Shown here: positions 1 through 14,218 of the stretch, piece by piece | Numbering within the stretch: position 1 is the stretch's first letter | Layout: every line of letters starts with the position of its first letter | Assembly (NCBI GenBank): GCA_037126765.1 | Contig: JBBCBC010000037.1 | Coordinates: 8,685,263-8,749,262, forward strand | Source: Stenogyne calaminthoides | Taxonomy: Eukaryota > Streptophyta > Magnoliopsida > Lamiales > Lamiaceae | Length of the DNA: 64,000 nucleotides | Direction of reading: 5' to 3' | Notes under the pieces: generated by a model | Told to the model about the DNA's origin: nothing | The model's input: only the letters and a program-made list of their open reading frames with translations | The model's database searches: none | Made by a program: the position numbers and the translations under genes

Positions 1-3000
1 CCTTTAGTAACCACCCAATTCTCTTCCGATCTCTGAGCAATCTCCTTCCTATTATCAACACCTTCAGAGTCCTCCGGGGGGCCCGGCAATTCAATAGGAT
101 TTTCTACATCCCAGTTAGGCTCAGAGTCCCACCTAGGCTCAGCATCCCAAATCGGGCCAGGGTCAGACAACGTTGAAGATATATCTTCTTTATCGTACGC
201 TGTTGTATTGCCCCACGAAGCTCTAGTGGGATCATTAATGACAATGGTTCCAGCCCAACCTTTATCGGTCCTAGACTTGGATCGAGTTCTGGGCCAACTA
301 GGAGTAACCGAATGTGGCGGTTGTGGATGGATAACTTCTGGTTCAGCTGTCACATTGCTTCTACTAGCTGATAACCGCTTGGACTTTGGATCGATGGCGC
401 GAACATAGTCTGATGGTTCTGTGCTACTACAGGTAGTATTATCGAAATCTGCTCCAGACATTCGGCTTGGGGTCATTATTGAGTCAATGCTTGATAAACT
501 GGAGGCCCGAGGAAGGCCTTCCTTGCTCGATCTACGCATGATATCAGTGTAGAGTTCTGACATGTCTACAATATCGTGACCAGATGAATCTTTTCCCTGT
601 CCAGCTTCTGTTCGTGCTGGAAGATATTCCACTTCGTAATTGTACTTTGGCAAGCAAAAGAATTTGAGAACTCCGGCAACAAAGTAGCGTAAAGGGCCAA
701 ATCGTTTTTGGTATTTCTCAGAAAGCTCCAACACTGCATTAAGTGGAGAAAGATGGGAGTCAATAAAATTAAAATATATTGGACATTATTGAGGAAAACC
801 TAGACTATGCAATGAAAACTTAGCGAGAAAACAATTGAACTTAACGAATATGAGACAAATTTTAAGCATTAACTCAAAAGAATGGATGTAACTGATGCTA
901 ACATTGAATATCTATAACTGATATCACACCATTTTTAAGTAATAATGAATTATCACCAGTAATAAAACCAAAGTATTCAATATCTAAAACCGATAATACA
1001 CCACATAAAGTGCTAATGAATTACCGTCACTAATAAAGCCAAAATATGTAACAGTCATCCCAAAGTGAATGGCACCAGTATGGATCCACTCCACAGCAAA
1101 AACATCAGTGGCAGTAAGACCTCCCTGAAAACAACCAAAACAGAAATCTCAAAATAAAAAATTTGTGACAAAAGACATTATCAAATAAAATCAAGTATAT
1201 ACTATTCTTCAGCATTTTTTGCCAGTAAAATTAAAAATCATTACGTTATATCACTAGATGAAATGCAATAGGATGTTTCTCAAAGGATTTGCTTTCTCAT
1301 ATATACCGACATGGAATGGACAAATTTTGCACCCATAGTGTCTTAAAATTACAGTTTTAGTTTAAACATCTTGTCAAATAAATATTGATTTCTTCTAATG
1401 ATTTCAACAGTATCTCCAGCTCATTTATACCTGCTTCCCATATGTTAAATTTAAGACATTCACTGTATGATCTAGTGCATAAAAAGTGCAGTTTATATAA
1501 ATGAAAAACAACCAATCGAAGCAGGTATGACTACTTTTGGTGCACGGATCTCATACTCTAAAACTTTTCTTCGAGGTATTTCCATTGATGCATGATTCAA
1601 GAAAAGGAAATAATTAGGCAGTTCAAGTTTCGAAAGATACATTACAAAGTATTCTACAAAAATACATATTTAGCACGATAGGTCATTAACTCTGGTCGAC
1701 TATAAAATAATTTTGCTGTAATCAGAATTGCATCAGAACAATTGGGTAGAAAGCATTCAATTTTTAGAACAAACACTTGATGACCGAAAAAGATAATAAG
1801 CGGGTAGGACATAGAGTATTTTGTCCAACAAACAAAATATGCATGAAACTGACACTTCTGTTGCTTGCAACAAACATAATAAAATGATTTTTCATCCTAA
1901 TGTGCTGGTCGTAATATGTTAGACCCAATTCACTACAATCAAACTCAAATAACAAGATCTCAACATACTTTTAAACAAAGCAAAGAGAATGCAAAGGATA
2001 AAAAAGAACAGCTACCTTAACAATTGATATTGCTGCAGATACTGGATCTCTAACCCCAAGAACAGTCCAGACTAAAGAATTATCGGAACCAGCAGGTATA
2101 ATTCCAATTGGGATTGATATTGCTTCCTTTTGGTTCTCTCTACTAAGTAAACCGTTCAAAACCTGAATTAAAGATATGACTGTTAATGAATTGACAGTAA
2201 TAATGCAACATGCAATCACTTGGTGAATTCTCAAGAGTTGGAATAAGAAATACAATTAAAGGTTAAAAGAATTACTAAGCTGCTTGGACAGTGCAAACTG
2301 CAAACACATAAAGTTAAGCTCCGGAACAAATACGTAAACTAGTGAACACAATCGGGCCAATTTTTCTCATAACCTCGTAAAATCACACAAGTAGATCCAC
2401 TTGTCGATCATCATGCTAATGATAAAAAGTAAAATGTAAATAAAAGTGAAACGACCACATGTCAACAAAAATTGAAGGTCCAGCTAGTGAATCAACTCAA
2501 ATAGGAATTAATAAATTTAAAAACATAACCATACACAACACAGAACGATACTAGATCAATTGCAAACATCTGAGCAATGATAAAGAAAGAAGAAGGATGA
2601 CTGTATAACCTCATTTATGATTCCATCTCCTCCTACACATATAATACCTACAAGGGCAGAATATCATGGAGGCAACAGTCAAATGGGTGAAAGCAACTGC
2701 ATAAAGTAGTTGGTAAAAAACATAAAAGTCAAATTTACCATCAGGGCATGCAGTGAAATCGACACTGGCTGCAAGTTTCCTAGCATGACCTGCAGATGTT
2801 GTCTTGACAACCTCCAACTCAAATCCTGCAAGCTGTTATTTAACCCATTATGAAAACAGTTATACAGATCCTATCATACAAATGAAAATATGACAGCTAG
2901 CCTAATATCAAATAAAAAGCAAAAGATATGGCAGAAGTATAATACAACAACTTTTAACACAGAGAGAGGGGGGGGGGGGGTCTGGAAGCACCAGAGTGTA

Positions 3001-3874
3001 CTCACTTTGAATATAGGTTCAACCATTCCATGAAAAACCTTGCTTGAACGACCACGTCCAGACCGAGGGTTCAAAATGACAAGCATTTTGGGAGAGCATT
3101 TACATCTTACATATGACTCGGGAGGAAACTCATTGAAAATCATGTCTGAAGATTCTGAACTCTGCTTCTTAGAAGCCATAGGGTGAGGCAAGCAATTCAC
3201 ATAGCACTGTTGATCTGCAAACGCATTGACCCACTGAATTGCATCATCTGAGGTAGAAGCAAAAAAGCGGAAATCCTTCCGAATTCTCCCACTTTTCGTA
3301 AAAGGGTAAGAACCCTTTCTAAATGGATATGCATGCACAGTAAAATGCCTGAGACCAACGCAGAATGACAGCTGCCAGATGAAAAGGAGATGTCACCAAG
3401 AGATCAAATTAGTTTAAATTCAGGGAAATTTAGCAAAATTATGCAGTATATTACCGAAATCACATCATCCAGACGCAACATCTTAGAACCCCAAACCAAA
3501 GCCTTGCTTGTCAATTTAGCATCAACTGCATCCAAGTTTGTATTCTCTGAAGTTTGTACCTCAGAGTTCTTGGTAGATTTTGTTTTGTCTAGGGAGAGTT
3601 TCCCTGAGAAGACTTCATATCCCAGTAAATCAGACTTCTCATCTCCAATATCAATCCTATGTTCTGTTCCCTTAGCCACATTAGGACCACCATTGTTGAC
3701 ACTGAGGTCAACGCCTTTAGCAGCCTTCCCTCTACTATTACGTTTTTCTGGAAAGACAACTGGTGAGGTTTGTTGTGCCGTTCCTACTTGGGAACAAAGA
3801 CCAAGACGACGAAGAGACTGCTGAGTTGTGAGCCTCAAAGAAGTATGCTTGGATAGACTCCCACTCTTCTGCAT
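1..3874 (-). CDS. LCBK1: Sphingoid long-chain base kinase, LCBK1-type (3' end beyond window)
   Basis: Phosphorylates sphingoid long-chain bases (sphinganine, phytosphingosine) to their 1-phosphates. Seven coding exons read in phase on the minus strand: 3874-3455, 3371-3006, 2832-2739, 2647-2610, 2162-2016, 1124-1025 and 733 to the window edge, about 632 codons. The start ATG at 3874 opens MQKSGSLSKHTSLR, matching the usual N-terminus of plant LCBK1; an upstream in-frame ATG at 3949 is ignored. A PH-like N-terminal part is followed by the diacylglycerol-kinase-type catalytic core: the nucleotide-binding NPRSGRGRS motif in exon 2, GGDGIINEVLNGL across exons 4-5, and IPIGIIPAGSDNS in exon 5. Exon 7 holds the serine-rich plant-specific region (MRRSSKEGLPRASSLSSID). 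The frame is open to base 1, so the C-terminus lies outside. The fold is shared with ceramide and diacylglycerol kinases, but the exon layout and linker match LCBK1. An exceptional (G)12 run lies in intron 2 near 2969-2981. Confidence 0.92.
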
Positions 3875-6290
3875 ATTGACTTTTAAGCACAAACAGAGGG
3901 ATGGCAGCAGAGAAAGCACATCTATAAATACAGAGGTTCCAAGATCCAAAAAGCATATAATACAGACCCCAAACAGGGATTCATCCTAACACCTGCATAA
4001 ATCATAATTTGTCGCAAAATGTTTTATTATCATCAATATAAAAGGAATTCAGTTTTAAGTGAAATGAATCCAAATAATAACTGATAGTGACAGTGTATTA
4101 ATAATTGATCACAGTTTTTGTGAAGATGAATTCCAAGTCATCATAATTTCCTTTAGTAATTGTGTTGCATATGAGATCTTATCAACCACAAAACAATGTA
4201 AAAGCTGAGATCTATGCGATCGACAACATATCTAGGATTATGACCACCTTGTTTCTTCATTGTCCTCAACCCTCATACTGAAGATAACACCGCCACAGTA
4301 TGACAAGCCATTAGCAAAAAATGCACTCATGCATAAGCTCAAAATAAGTAAAGATGATTTACTTCATCAAGAAACTTTAAATGTAGTTCCACATCAAGAT
4401 TTACTTCTCCTGCACACGAGTCATATAACTTCATGCAAACTGTTAGATAACACTTAAAACAAGATGCAGCACACAGAGCTGTAGAACAGAATCAACCAAT
4501 CAATAGCAAATTAGTCAGCACCTAAAAGCTATGTCTTGAAAGAAAATTAGTTAGTTTAGCAATAAAAAAAGGAAAACAAAGGAAATTTTTTGGAACATAT
4601 AAAGGGTTAAAAGTTATAAAAAGAACAGATCAGTTATGTTTTAACACCATAACCTAACTCACGGAATCACAGGCTGAGTAGTGAGTATGCATATAGGAAA
4701 GAATTGATAAAATGCTAGAAGCATATTCACTAATCTCAACATGATCTAAAACTTCAACAGTTGACAAGTACAGAATTAGATGATCAGCTTGTAAGCCATA
4801 ACACACCCAAAAGTCTACAAGCCTTGAAAATATAGCACCAACAGTAAAGAATTTGAAGGCATGTAATGTGGGACAATTTTCAAATTCCAATTTAATTGTG
4901 TAATATAAGAAATAAACATAATACAATGCAAAACTTCAGTCAAGTTCAGCTGACAATGCTTAGGATTAGAATAAACTAGTTATCAATTATTTCAACTTAT
5001 AGTACAATATGGAATTCACCAGGTACCAGATAAGTTCAAGAGATGCATAGGCTATAGCATAGTAATCCTTCTCAAAAAAAAAAAAAAAAAAAAACTTCAA
5101 AAAGAGAAAATGTTACAGGAAAAGATTCTAGTGAGGAGCTAATAATCCAATAATAGGTGATATAAAGTATAAACAACAAAAGTTAACAATGAGGAATTTA
5201 GATACAGCAAGAAAGATTTTTTTTTTTTTTTAATACAGGTACAATGAGCAGCATATATAAGAAAGGTGGCACCAAGCAAATAGTGTTTGATAACTGACAA
5301 GTCGATGAAAGATACACCGTGCATCAAAACAATCTTATCACTTAACTCTGACTAGTATGCAGCAACTTAAGAACCTGAACTCAGATAAAGGGCAGACAAG
5401 ATATAGATCAGAAAAAATATCAGTGGCAACCAGCTAATATAGGTTTTGAAAGGAAACAAAGGAATAGCCAAACAATGAAAACAGTATTTCAAATCTCTGG
5501 CACTAATAAAACACTATGACTGATTGTCTGATCGAGTTTCTTCTAGTAATCATCAAAACCACATGGATAAATATTGGTAGAATGTATAGCATGAGTACAT
5601 GTGGATGTGTATGAGCTCATTTAATCTGTTCCTAGGTGCACTCAAAAATCAATACCCAGCTACACAATTTGATCAGCACTATACCCTCATCAAGCAAATG
5701 ATTAATTCTGACTTCTGAACAATTCATTGCCAAACAAATAAACTCAAGACAAAGTCAAATTAGAAGCTTACACTTCCATTACAGTAGAAAATCACACGAC
5801 ACTATAGCTGATCATAAGATTGATCAATTTCGCCAATATTCAACAATCGACGGCAATAACACATATTTTCGAGCCCAAAATCATTATTCCACAGTTGGAT
5901 CACCGCAAATACACAGCTTATGAAGCATTCAGAGAAACCCAATTACCATATAATGTTGAAATTCTATAAATATTCCGATATTGAAAGAAACCCGCAATTC
6001 GGTATCCGATAAAAATTAACCCCAATCCATACCCTAAGTAATCCGATCAACCCCCATAACACAAACCCAGAAACAAGACGACACAAAATTCCAAGAACAG
6101 ACCCAAAAACTCGAGTATCAATCGCAGAAACGTAAATCAAGAGTGTGTGGTATTCTGCGTTTAGAAAAGGACTTGCCTTGTTGTTGCCGGCAGCGAAGGC
6201 GGCGGCCGGTGGCGGAGATCGGTGGTGGGTGAGGTGGTTTGGGTGAAAGAAATAGATAGCGAGCAGAACCCCAACTCCAAGGCCATGTAC
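3875..6290 (-). promoter_or_regulatory. LCBK1: LCBK1 5'UTR: leader exons, long intron, uORF
   Basis: Upstream of the LCBK1 ATG a clean acceptor (TTTATGCAG, exon starting at 3992) defines a leader exon 3992-3875. The matching first exon appears to end at 6177, in the purine-rich GC-rich stretch just below 6290. Its donor reads AAG|GCAAGT, a GC-AG type donor with strong consensus. The intron between them is about 2.2 kb, AT-rich, with poly-T runs. The leader exon contains ATGs upstream of the main start, including one opening a 72-codon frame (3956-3738) that overlaps the main CDS start and could act as an inhibitory uORF. Transcription start and first-exon limits are estimates; a CT-rich stretch sits near 6290-6310 on the plus strand. 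Confidence 0.55.
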
Positions 6291-6299
6291 CCCTCTCTC

Positions 6300-8540
6300 T
6301 CTATTATTATCTTTTCCCCCCTTTCTTTTTTTGCTGATATTTTTGTTTAACTTTGGATTGGATAGCTTTCACATTTTTATATGGTATTTATTTATAGGTT
6401 TGGATAAAGATTAAGCAATGAGATTAGAATAGTGATTGTGACTATTTTATGGTTCTATACTCATATTGCAGCTAGTATGTACTAGTACTACATCATATTT
6501 TTTTTTAATAATTCACAATTATTATATTGAAGCTTAATTTCGTGTGAATGTTCACTAAATAATACTAACATTTCCCGTGTTATTTTAGAATGTTCATTCA
6601 TTTATAATCTCGTGTTTTAGCGAGCGAGTTGTTTATTAATATTTAAAATAATAAAAATATTTTTGAGGTGGTGCATAATAGGTTTACCCTTCATCTATTA
6701 TAATCTTCTTAAACGTCTCTTTATTATTTAATGTACTAATAAATAACTCGTTCGTTAAAACACGAGTCAAACAGTGAATGAACAATCTAAAATAAGACGA
6801 AGGAAGTACTAAATAGTGACATTTTGTATAGATTGTGGGCAAGCAAGAGTTCCATCATTTACGAAGGGACGAGTCCAAAGGCATAGGTCGACTGAAAGGC
6901 AAGATTTTAATATTATAAGTCAGAGTTTGAGATCTACTGTTTTTTTTATAGGTAATCAATTACAGTAGTTTTCTAAGATAATTAATTACAATAGTTCATT
7001 CGACCACCGGACACATGACAACATTATTAACTAAACATTGATATTTTGAGGAAAATAGTTCACGTAAATCTCCTTTAATACAAACTTTTGTGAAAAAATT
7101 TATGTTATATCATCGAATTTGTTTTTAAAAAGATTGTTACTAAAATTATATAAATTGTACTACTAGACTAAAATGGAATATAAAATTATGACAAAAATAA
7201 TTAAGAGCGAACTATATAAGAATGAGTGACGGTCTATAATTTTAAATACTTTTTGTTTTTTAATGATGATATTATATATCATTCATCTCACTCTCAGTCT
7301 CATTATTGGCAAAAAAATTATCTCAATTTGAGTTCGAGTTCATGTAAATTTTATTTTATTATAAATATTATTATAATATATATGCATTTTTATTGTTATG
7401 CATATATATTATCACTATTATGTATATGTACTATCACTGTTAAAATATATTTTATTTTTTAAATAATTATAATGAACATGCATAACAATGGTGATGTGTA
7501 TGCATAACAAATAACAATCACATTTAAAATAAAGTTCACGTGAACTCGATTCACATTAAACTTATTTCTCATCATTATACTACTTGCAAAATCATTTAAT
7601 ATTAGTACAAAATTTACGGGGGTGCTTGGCATGAAAACCACTCAGAAACAGTTTAAGATTTGTTTGAATTGAATACCATTTCCATTGAATGATATGTTTC
7701 AACTTTCATGTTTAAATATTTTAAATAAAATAATTTTATTCAATCGGGTGAGTACATATTGTCCTAAATATTTTAGTTGTGAATGAGATTGACGAATTCC
7801 ACATTCGTGTACAATCATTTGAATTTCAAATTTATAATTATCAAGACACATATTTAAAGAAAAAACAATTTATATATTATGTACAGTATAAAGAAAAAGA
7901 AATTGTGACACGTTTCTAAAGAAGCCAATCTTGGCCTAACCCTTGAAAATGTTAGTAAGTTAAAAAAATGGAGTTGTGTGATAGTGATGCCATCATGCCA
8001 ACTTTAAGCAGCACCTTCTTAGTTCTTTCAATACTGTTCTTCTATCTTTTGAAAAGGCAAAAAGTTAATAAAGCAAAAAAGGTATCAACTTATATGAATT
8101 TTCTACTTGCATAAAGAAATATTTAATGCTCATTATTTATTCAAAAGAGCTATTTGGTGTAATATATATAATTCTTAAAACCTGATAAAAAAATATATAA
8201 TTCTTAAAAGATCATAATGTTTGTTTTCATATATAAATCACTTAGAGTCCAAGTAATATATTCGAAAATTGAATAATTTTTTAGAAATGTGTTGTTTTTT
8301 TTCTTTATGGCCATTTTAGGAAGTATACTTAGCACTGAAGTCTTGCTTTTCAAGAGCGTGGGGAGAGAGATGAATAAAATCCCAAATCATTGGATTGATA
8401 TTTTGTTTTCGAAATACACGTATTATACATATTTGAGATGAGACACGTGAAATAGCCTCACGATAAGACAGAACACAAATTGTTTGGGCATACCGTACGC
8501 TTTAACTCTTTAAAGAGATGGACTTTAATTTGTGGTAATT
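6300..8540. other. AT-rich intergenic region, no gene seen
   Basis: Upstream flank of LCBK1. Stop codons are dense in all frames, and the short open frames (for example 7226-7462) have low-complexity composition and no recognisable domain. Poly-A/T runs and short degenerate repeats only. Confidence 0.6.
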
Positions 8541-8551
8541 ATTTGTACCCC

Positions 8552-8608
8552 GTCTCATACAAGTATTTATCGTTTAGCTTATTTTAATAATTAAAATTTG
8601 TATGAGAC
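8552..8608. repeat. Small stem-loop, MITE-end-like
   Basis: The 11-base arms GTCTCATACAA (8552-8562) and TTGTATGAGAC (8598-8608) are perfectly complementary around an AT-rich loop. The sequence just downstream (motifs such as AAAATGTTAAAACGTT) resembles the middle of the fold-back element at 9565-9710, so both may belong to one degenerate MITE family. Confidence 0.4.
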
Positions 8609-9564
8609 AGTTTTATGGTGAAATGATTAACAAACTAGTTCAAATTAACATTCAACATTTCGCCCAAAATGTTAAAACGTTATTCTCATATTATGCTTAT
8701 CATGCAAGGCCTAGTCAATCTTATGCACATCTCTATCAATTAAACTTCATATTCCGTGTTTAATAATAAACAAAAAATTATATATACATGTATATACCAG
8801 AATCTCATCATACTAAAATGATGTTGTCATGTGTTCGATGGTAGAAATAATTATTATAATTAATTATGTTAGGAAATTATTGTAATTGATTGTCTTTCAA
8901 TTTTATTTTTTTTAACCTTTCTAACTTGTGCATGACTTGTTTTTTGATTTCTTGTTTATATGCGTTTAAACAACTAAACGAATAGTATTAAACTCGACTT
9001 GTGTTGTAACAGCAAGGAAATGTTGACTATCTATTGATAGCATATTTTAATGCATCATCATTACATATGAATTAAAATTATAAAAAAAAGATTCTCATTA
9101 TAATTGATAGCATCTACAATGAATAAGCTTAAATCTTGTCCGATCAAATGAGGGATAAAATAATGCATACTGATAAGGCTAATTAGTGTTTATATCGTAT
9201 ACATTCAGATGCATTGTTTATTTATAAAACATTTTAAAAACATGTAATCTATTATATTAAAATATGCATTTTATTTATATTTAATCATACAATTATTAAT
9301 ATGTGAAAATAATAACACGGTGTACCTACATGCACATGAGAGTCACTCATAAAATTAACACAAGCTGCCGGCTACGACTTTTTCTAAGAAACCTAAAACC
9401 CCACCCCACCAAACCCTTTCTTTTGGGTAAAGAAGGAATTCGTTTCTATTCAACCTTGTCTTCTTCTTCTTTCATTCTTTTTATTAAAGAAAACTTACGA
9501 GCTATCACTATTATAATCACCAAATTAATATAGACCAACGATACTATATTTTTTTTTTATAAAA

Positions 9565-9710
9565 AACTCGTATAAAATGGTTTTACGTATGAGATGGGTA
9601 CAACTTAACACAAATCAACATTCATTCATTTTAAAATGTTAAAGCGTTAATGTTCAAATTATATTTTATCTCACCGTAAAACCATCTAACTCACACAAGT
9701 ATACCTCGTT
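9565..9710. mobile_element. Degenerate fold-back MITE-like element
   Basis: The left arm has TGGTTTTACGTATGAGAT and the right arm ATCTCACCGTAAAACCA, which are imperfect inverted copies about 80 bases apart, within a ~150 base AT-rich segment. No coding capacity. Superfamily not assignable; the ends are eroded. Confidence 0.4.
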
Positions 9711-9719
9711 ATTCAAATA

Positions 9720-10860
9720 AATTGGATACGAAAAAAAATTAAAATATGCATTTTTTGTAGTTAAAAAAAGGACAAGATGCAAGATCGTAAATATAAAACT
9801 ACTAAGGTGATGATTATAAATATTTTAAAATATTAATTAAGTGAATGATGTAGAAAAGCATATGGCAAAATCAGCCCAAAATGTATTACTCCGAATCGGC
9901 CCAAGAAGCTCGAGAAATATCGACATCATGAGATACTATTAAATGGATGTACTGGGCCAATGCAGGCCCAAAGAAGACTTAGTGGCAAAGTTTGGACATC
10001 ACTGTGTTATATAAGTCTGATTAGTGATAACATCTCAATCAACATTAAAATTTGTACAGGAAGACGCACAACACATTGTCTCTTGAGATATATATATATA
10101 TCGATGTAGACAATACCAAGTGACAGTTTGAGCGATTTTCGGACAACAATCATGGGACTTGCATCTCACCATCTATTTAACGTGTCTTGTAGGTAGCTGC
10201 AAAACACATTATTTCTACTTGAAAACTTTGTAACAACGATTTTGTACATGAGATGTGATATTTTTATAGGCATGCATCATACGTAACTTGCATGAGTAAA
10301 TGACTTTTTGTAATGTATTTTTGATATATATGCGTTTGAACAACGAAATGAATAGTATTAAATTTGACTTGTGTTGTAACAGCAAGGAAAATGTTGATCT
10401 ATTATTTAATAATTTTTTTAACGCATCATCAAAAATATGAATTAATAATAAAATTTAGTATAAAAAAAATTTCATTATAATTTTTAATATATAGCAAATT
10501 TGTGAAATTTATTTTATATTTTAAATCTTGTAAATTTATTTTATATTAGATTAACCTAAATTAGCCCAAAACATTAAAAAATAAAAACCTAAAACATTAA
10601 TAATAATTTTTATTATGATGTTTTCTCTCGTTTTTGATTTTATATTTGTTTAGGTTTAAAAATTTGCATAGGTTACAAAAGAAAAACATATTTTCAAAAA
10701 AAATAATTTAAAATTAATTTATATGTAAATAAAAATATTAATTTTTTAATATTTTAATTATATTTTTAAATTAAAAAAATTTATTTTATATTTTATATTA
10801 AATAATTAAATTAGTATGCACACTTTAAAATTAAAAAAAAAAAGAAATGTGAAAATTTTT
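9720..10860. other. Intergenic, with one dispersed repeat pair
   Basis: No gene seen. A segment around 10340-10400 (GAATAGTATTAAATTTGACT then TGTTGTAACAGCAAGG) repeats a segment at about 8980-9030 in the same orientation with few mismatches, so at least one unrecognised dispersed repeat is present. Confidence 0.45.
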
Positions 10861-12285
10861 TCTTTGTATTGAGTGCAAATCCATAATAAATATTGATATA
10901 AGTTATGTATATTATTCCTATTTTTTTCAGCTATTAGAGTGTCTTTAAGTGATATTTTTCATATGATGTTTATTAAATTGCTTTTTTAAAATATAACTAC
11001 ATTTGTTTTTTTATATTTATAAATTAACAAGTATTATATATTATTGGTATTATATTCAAAAATAGTAATGTCAATTTAAAAGATATTTTCATTTTATAAA
11101 AAATAAGTAAAAAAAATTGTGGAAAAATATTTATATGTACAAATTAAAATATAAAAGATCGGGCTTTCAAACTTTTGAAAAAATCTATATTTAGATAAAA
11201 TTAAATCACATGTATTATATATTTATGTGAAGTGTTAAAAATTTAAAAAAAAATTTTATCGATGAAGATAAAATTTTTTAAAATTAATGAAAGTTAAGTA
11301 TATCATTTAAAAAAAAAAAAGAGTATATCATTTAAATTATCTAATAAATAAAGTTTAAACAGTTTTGAGAAGTTTTGGGGTAAATTGTCGTATGAAAGTA
11401 TGCAATGATCCGAATCCGCAACCTAAATATATAATTCGTTTTAATTTATTCGAATACTTTAAAAATCAAAAATATAAAAAAAAATCACTGAAAATTAATT
11501 TGTATTGAGTGCAAATCCATAATAAATATTGATATAAGTTATGTATATTATTCCTATTTTTTTTATATAAGAAAACGACCATTAATTTTTAGTGTAAATT
11601 TGGACATCAATTCATTTTCCATCTCACCAAAATTTTGTTTCTATACATATGATTCAATGCATTTTTTTTATAGATTTGAGACTTTAACTTTTTTTTCCAT
11701 GTACTTCTGAAAATTTTGTTACAATTTAATTTTTGAATGTAAATATTTTATTGTGAGAGAATTATATTTTTTTATTATTTAACAATCGATATAATTTTAA
11801 AAATCAAAATTATATTTTATAAATTAATATTATAGTATTATATATTATTGGTATTAGTATGTAAAAATAGTAATGTCAATTTATAAAGATAATTATATTA
11901 ATTTTATAATATAAATAAGTTTCACACGAAAGTTTGTGCGACAAAATAATCCTTCTTATCATGCAAATTATCTGTACGCACTATGATAGAACTCAAATAC
12001 AACCCGTAGATCGGGCTTTCAAACTTTTGAAGTAAAATCTATATTTAGATAAAATGAAATCACATGTACGTCTATATATTTATGTGAAGTGTTAAAAATT
12101 TAAAAAGAATTTATAGATGAAGATAAAATTTTAATTAGTGATACTGATTAATACAAATTAATGAAAGTTAAGTATATCATTTAAATCCCGTAAAAAAAAA
12201 GAGTATATCATTTAAATTATTCTAATAAATAAAGTTTAAACAGTAAGGTGAGAAGTTTTGGGGTAGTGAATTGTCGTATGAGGCT
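10860..12285. repeat. Old tandem segmental duplication, 0.6-0.9 kb units
   Basis: Several blocks recur in the same order. TTGTATTGAGTGCAAATCC occurs at 10864 and 11500. GGGCTTTCAAACTTTTGAA occurs at about 11160 and 12012. AAGTTTAAACAGT followed by GAGAAGTTTTGGGGTA occurs at about 11350 and 12230. The offset grows from about 640 to 870 bases, so the units have diverged by indels. No coding sequence seen. Confidence 0.65.
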
Positions 12286-14215
12286 GTGCACTGCAATGAG
12301 GGAGCATAAGTACAGAATTAAATGTTGTGAATTTATGTAGAGGCCTAGAGGGGACAATATAATTCGTCACCTTTAATTTACACCCTGTAATTTACGAACC
12401 AATAACAACAATATCAACAACATTATCACTGTTAAACATATTAGTAAGTTAAGTGTGATGATTGTGATATTTAAGATACAAGTTCCATAGTTAACGTTAT
12501 TGCACACGATGACTTCATGTTATCTATGTTTGCAATGATCAATTTTTTTTAGGAGTGAAACGATGATTCAAATTCATAACTTCACGGTACAAATAGTGAT
12601 GTTCTATTCTCATTCAAGTGAAGTCCTGACCGCAGAAAAGCTAATTGTTTCTATACATATGATTCAATCGACTTGCTATTTTCTTTGGCCTGATAGATTT
12701 GAGACTTTTAACTTTTTTTCCATGTACTTTTGAATATTGTATGATACAACATTGCATCTTGTGACTTTTATTATTATTAAAGTTATTTTATTGTGAGAGA
12801 ATTATATTAATCAAATTATTTAACTTGCATATCCTTAAAACATGATAATTTTAGTCAAACTCTCGTCTCTCACCGAGTCGTCTTATGTAAAATTTGACCC
12901 TTTAATATTAATAGTGTTTTTCTATATTGCAGTTGATGAATTTTGTTGGGTGCAATATTTATATTTTAATAAATGTATGGTACTGATTTCCAAAGAGAGT
13001 GAAACAGTTAGGACTTTAAATTGTTACTCACTTAAATATTTTATATTTTAAAAAACAGAGTTTAAAAGAAAAAAGAAAAAACGAAAGAGCATATTGTGAT
13101 AAGTGAGGTGTCTGCAAAAGGACAAGTGTCGCCTTTTCAGATTGCCGATGTATAGTCGCCTGTCTTGTTTGTGGGGTCCACCGTCTTACGACTTTGATGA
13201 CGTCATCGTTGTCCAAAAAATATGTATGGCAGGCACGATCGCTACGCCAAACCTCGTGCGTGCAACTTATTCAATTAATCTTTACGTGTCATGAAAAAAT
13301 TATACTCACGTAAAATTATGTGTAATAGTATATTTTGTTAGAAATCTAGATTTGAGTGTTTTGTATTAAAATGTTTCTATTTTAAAATAATCATTTAGAA
13401 GCTATAATTTAAAAATTAAGAGCCTAATGCTTTTATTTATTTCAATTTTTTTTTCAACCATGATTTGGATTCATTATCTTTAATTTTTTATTGCAAATTA
13501 ATTGTAAATCAAAAAATTTCACCATTAAACTTAGAAACCCCCCGAACAACACCGGATGGTATCGTAAATCATTTGCACCTTGCTTCTTTCACAAATTTTT
13601 TCTTGATAGATTTATTTTTTTGGTTGCAAAATTTAGATTCTCAATATTCACTTTATAAAATTTTCTTTTTAAATAAAATTAAGGGGGATATGGGTTAAAG
13701 ATATTTGAATGTGTAGAAATGAATGGATTCAATCTCTAACCCTCATTCTTCAATTAAATCTCTTAATTTTAAACCAAAATAAAACATTTCTAATTTGTAT
13801 TCATGTAAATTTTTTATATAATATGCTAAATTTGTAAAAATTGTAAAATTAATAACAAATATTTATTTTATTTTTTATATAATTTTATGATTTTATTCAA
13901 ATCTATCTCTGTTTTTCATTAAAGCATTCATTTTAATATTCTAATTATTTTTTTTTTAATTCCATATAAATCTATTTTTATTTTTTAATTTAAATCATTT
14001 TATAAAACATTTTTATTTTATATACAATTTTTTTTAAACACACACTCAACATTTACTTTTTATAAAATCTACAAACACTAATCGTTTTTTACTATATGAA
14101 TTGCACGCTTAAATACATGTATATTTAAGCCATTCGTGAAACAAATTAATAATGAGTTGTTTAGTGTTCTTTATGTGTGTATCACGTATATTAATTATGG
14201 GATGAAATAACAAAC
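12286..14215. other. AT-rich intergenic region, no gene seen
   Basis: Open frames at 12842-13051, 13103-13294 and 13465-13698 are short, overlap frames on the other strand, and have no domain or splice context. I treat them as chance. A mildly less AT-rich patch at 13090-13270 has no recognisable feature. Confidence 0.5.
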
Positions 14216-14218
14216 ATA

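Noticed and set aside
3738..3956. A separate small protein-coding gene upstream of LCBK1
   Set aside because: It overlaps the LCBK1 first coding exon in another frame. Best read as a possible uORF.
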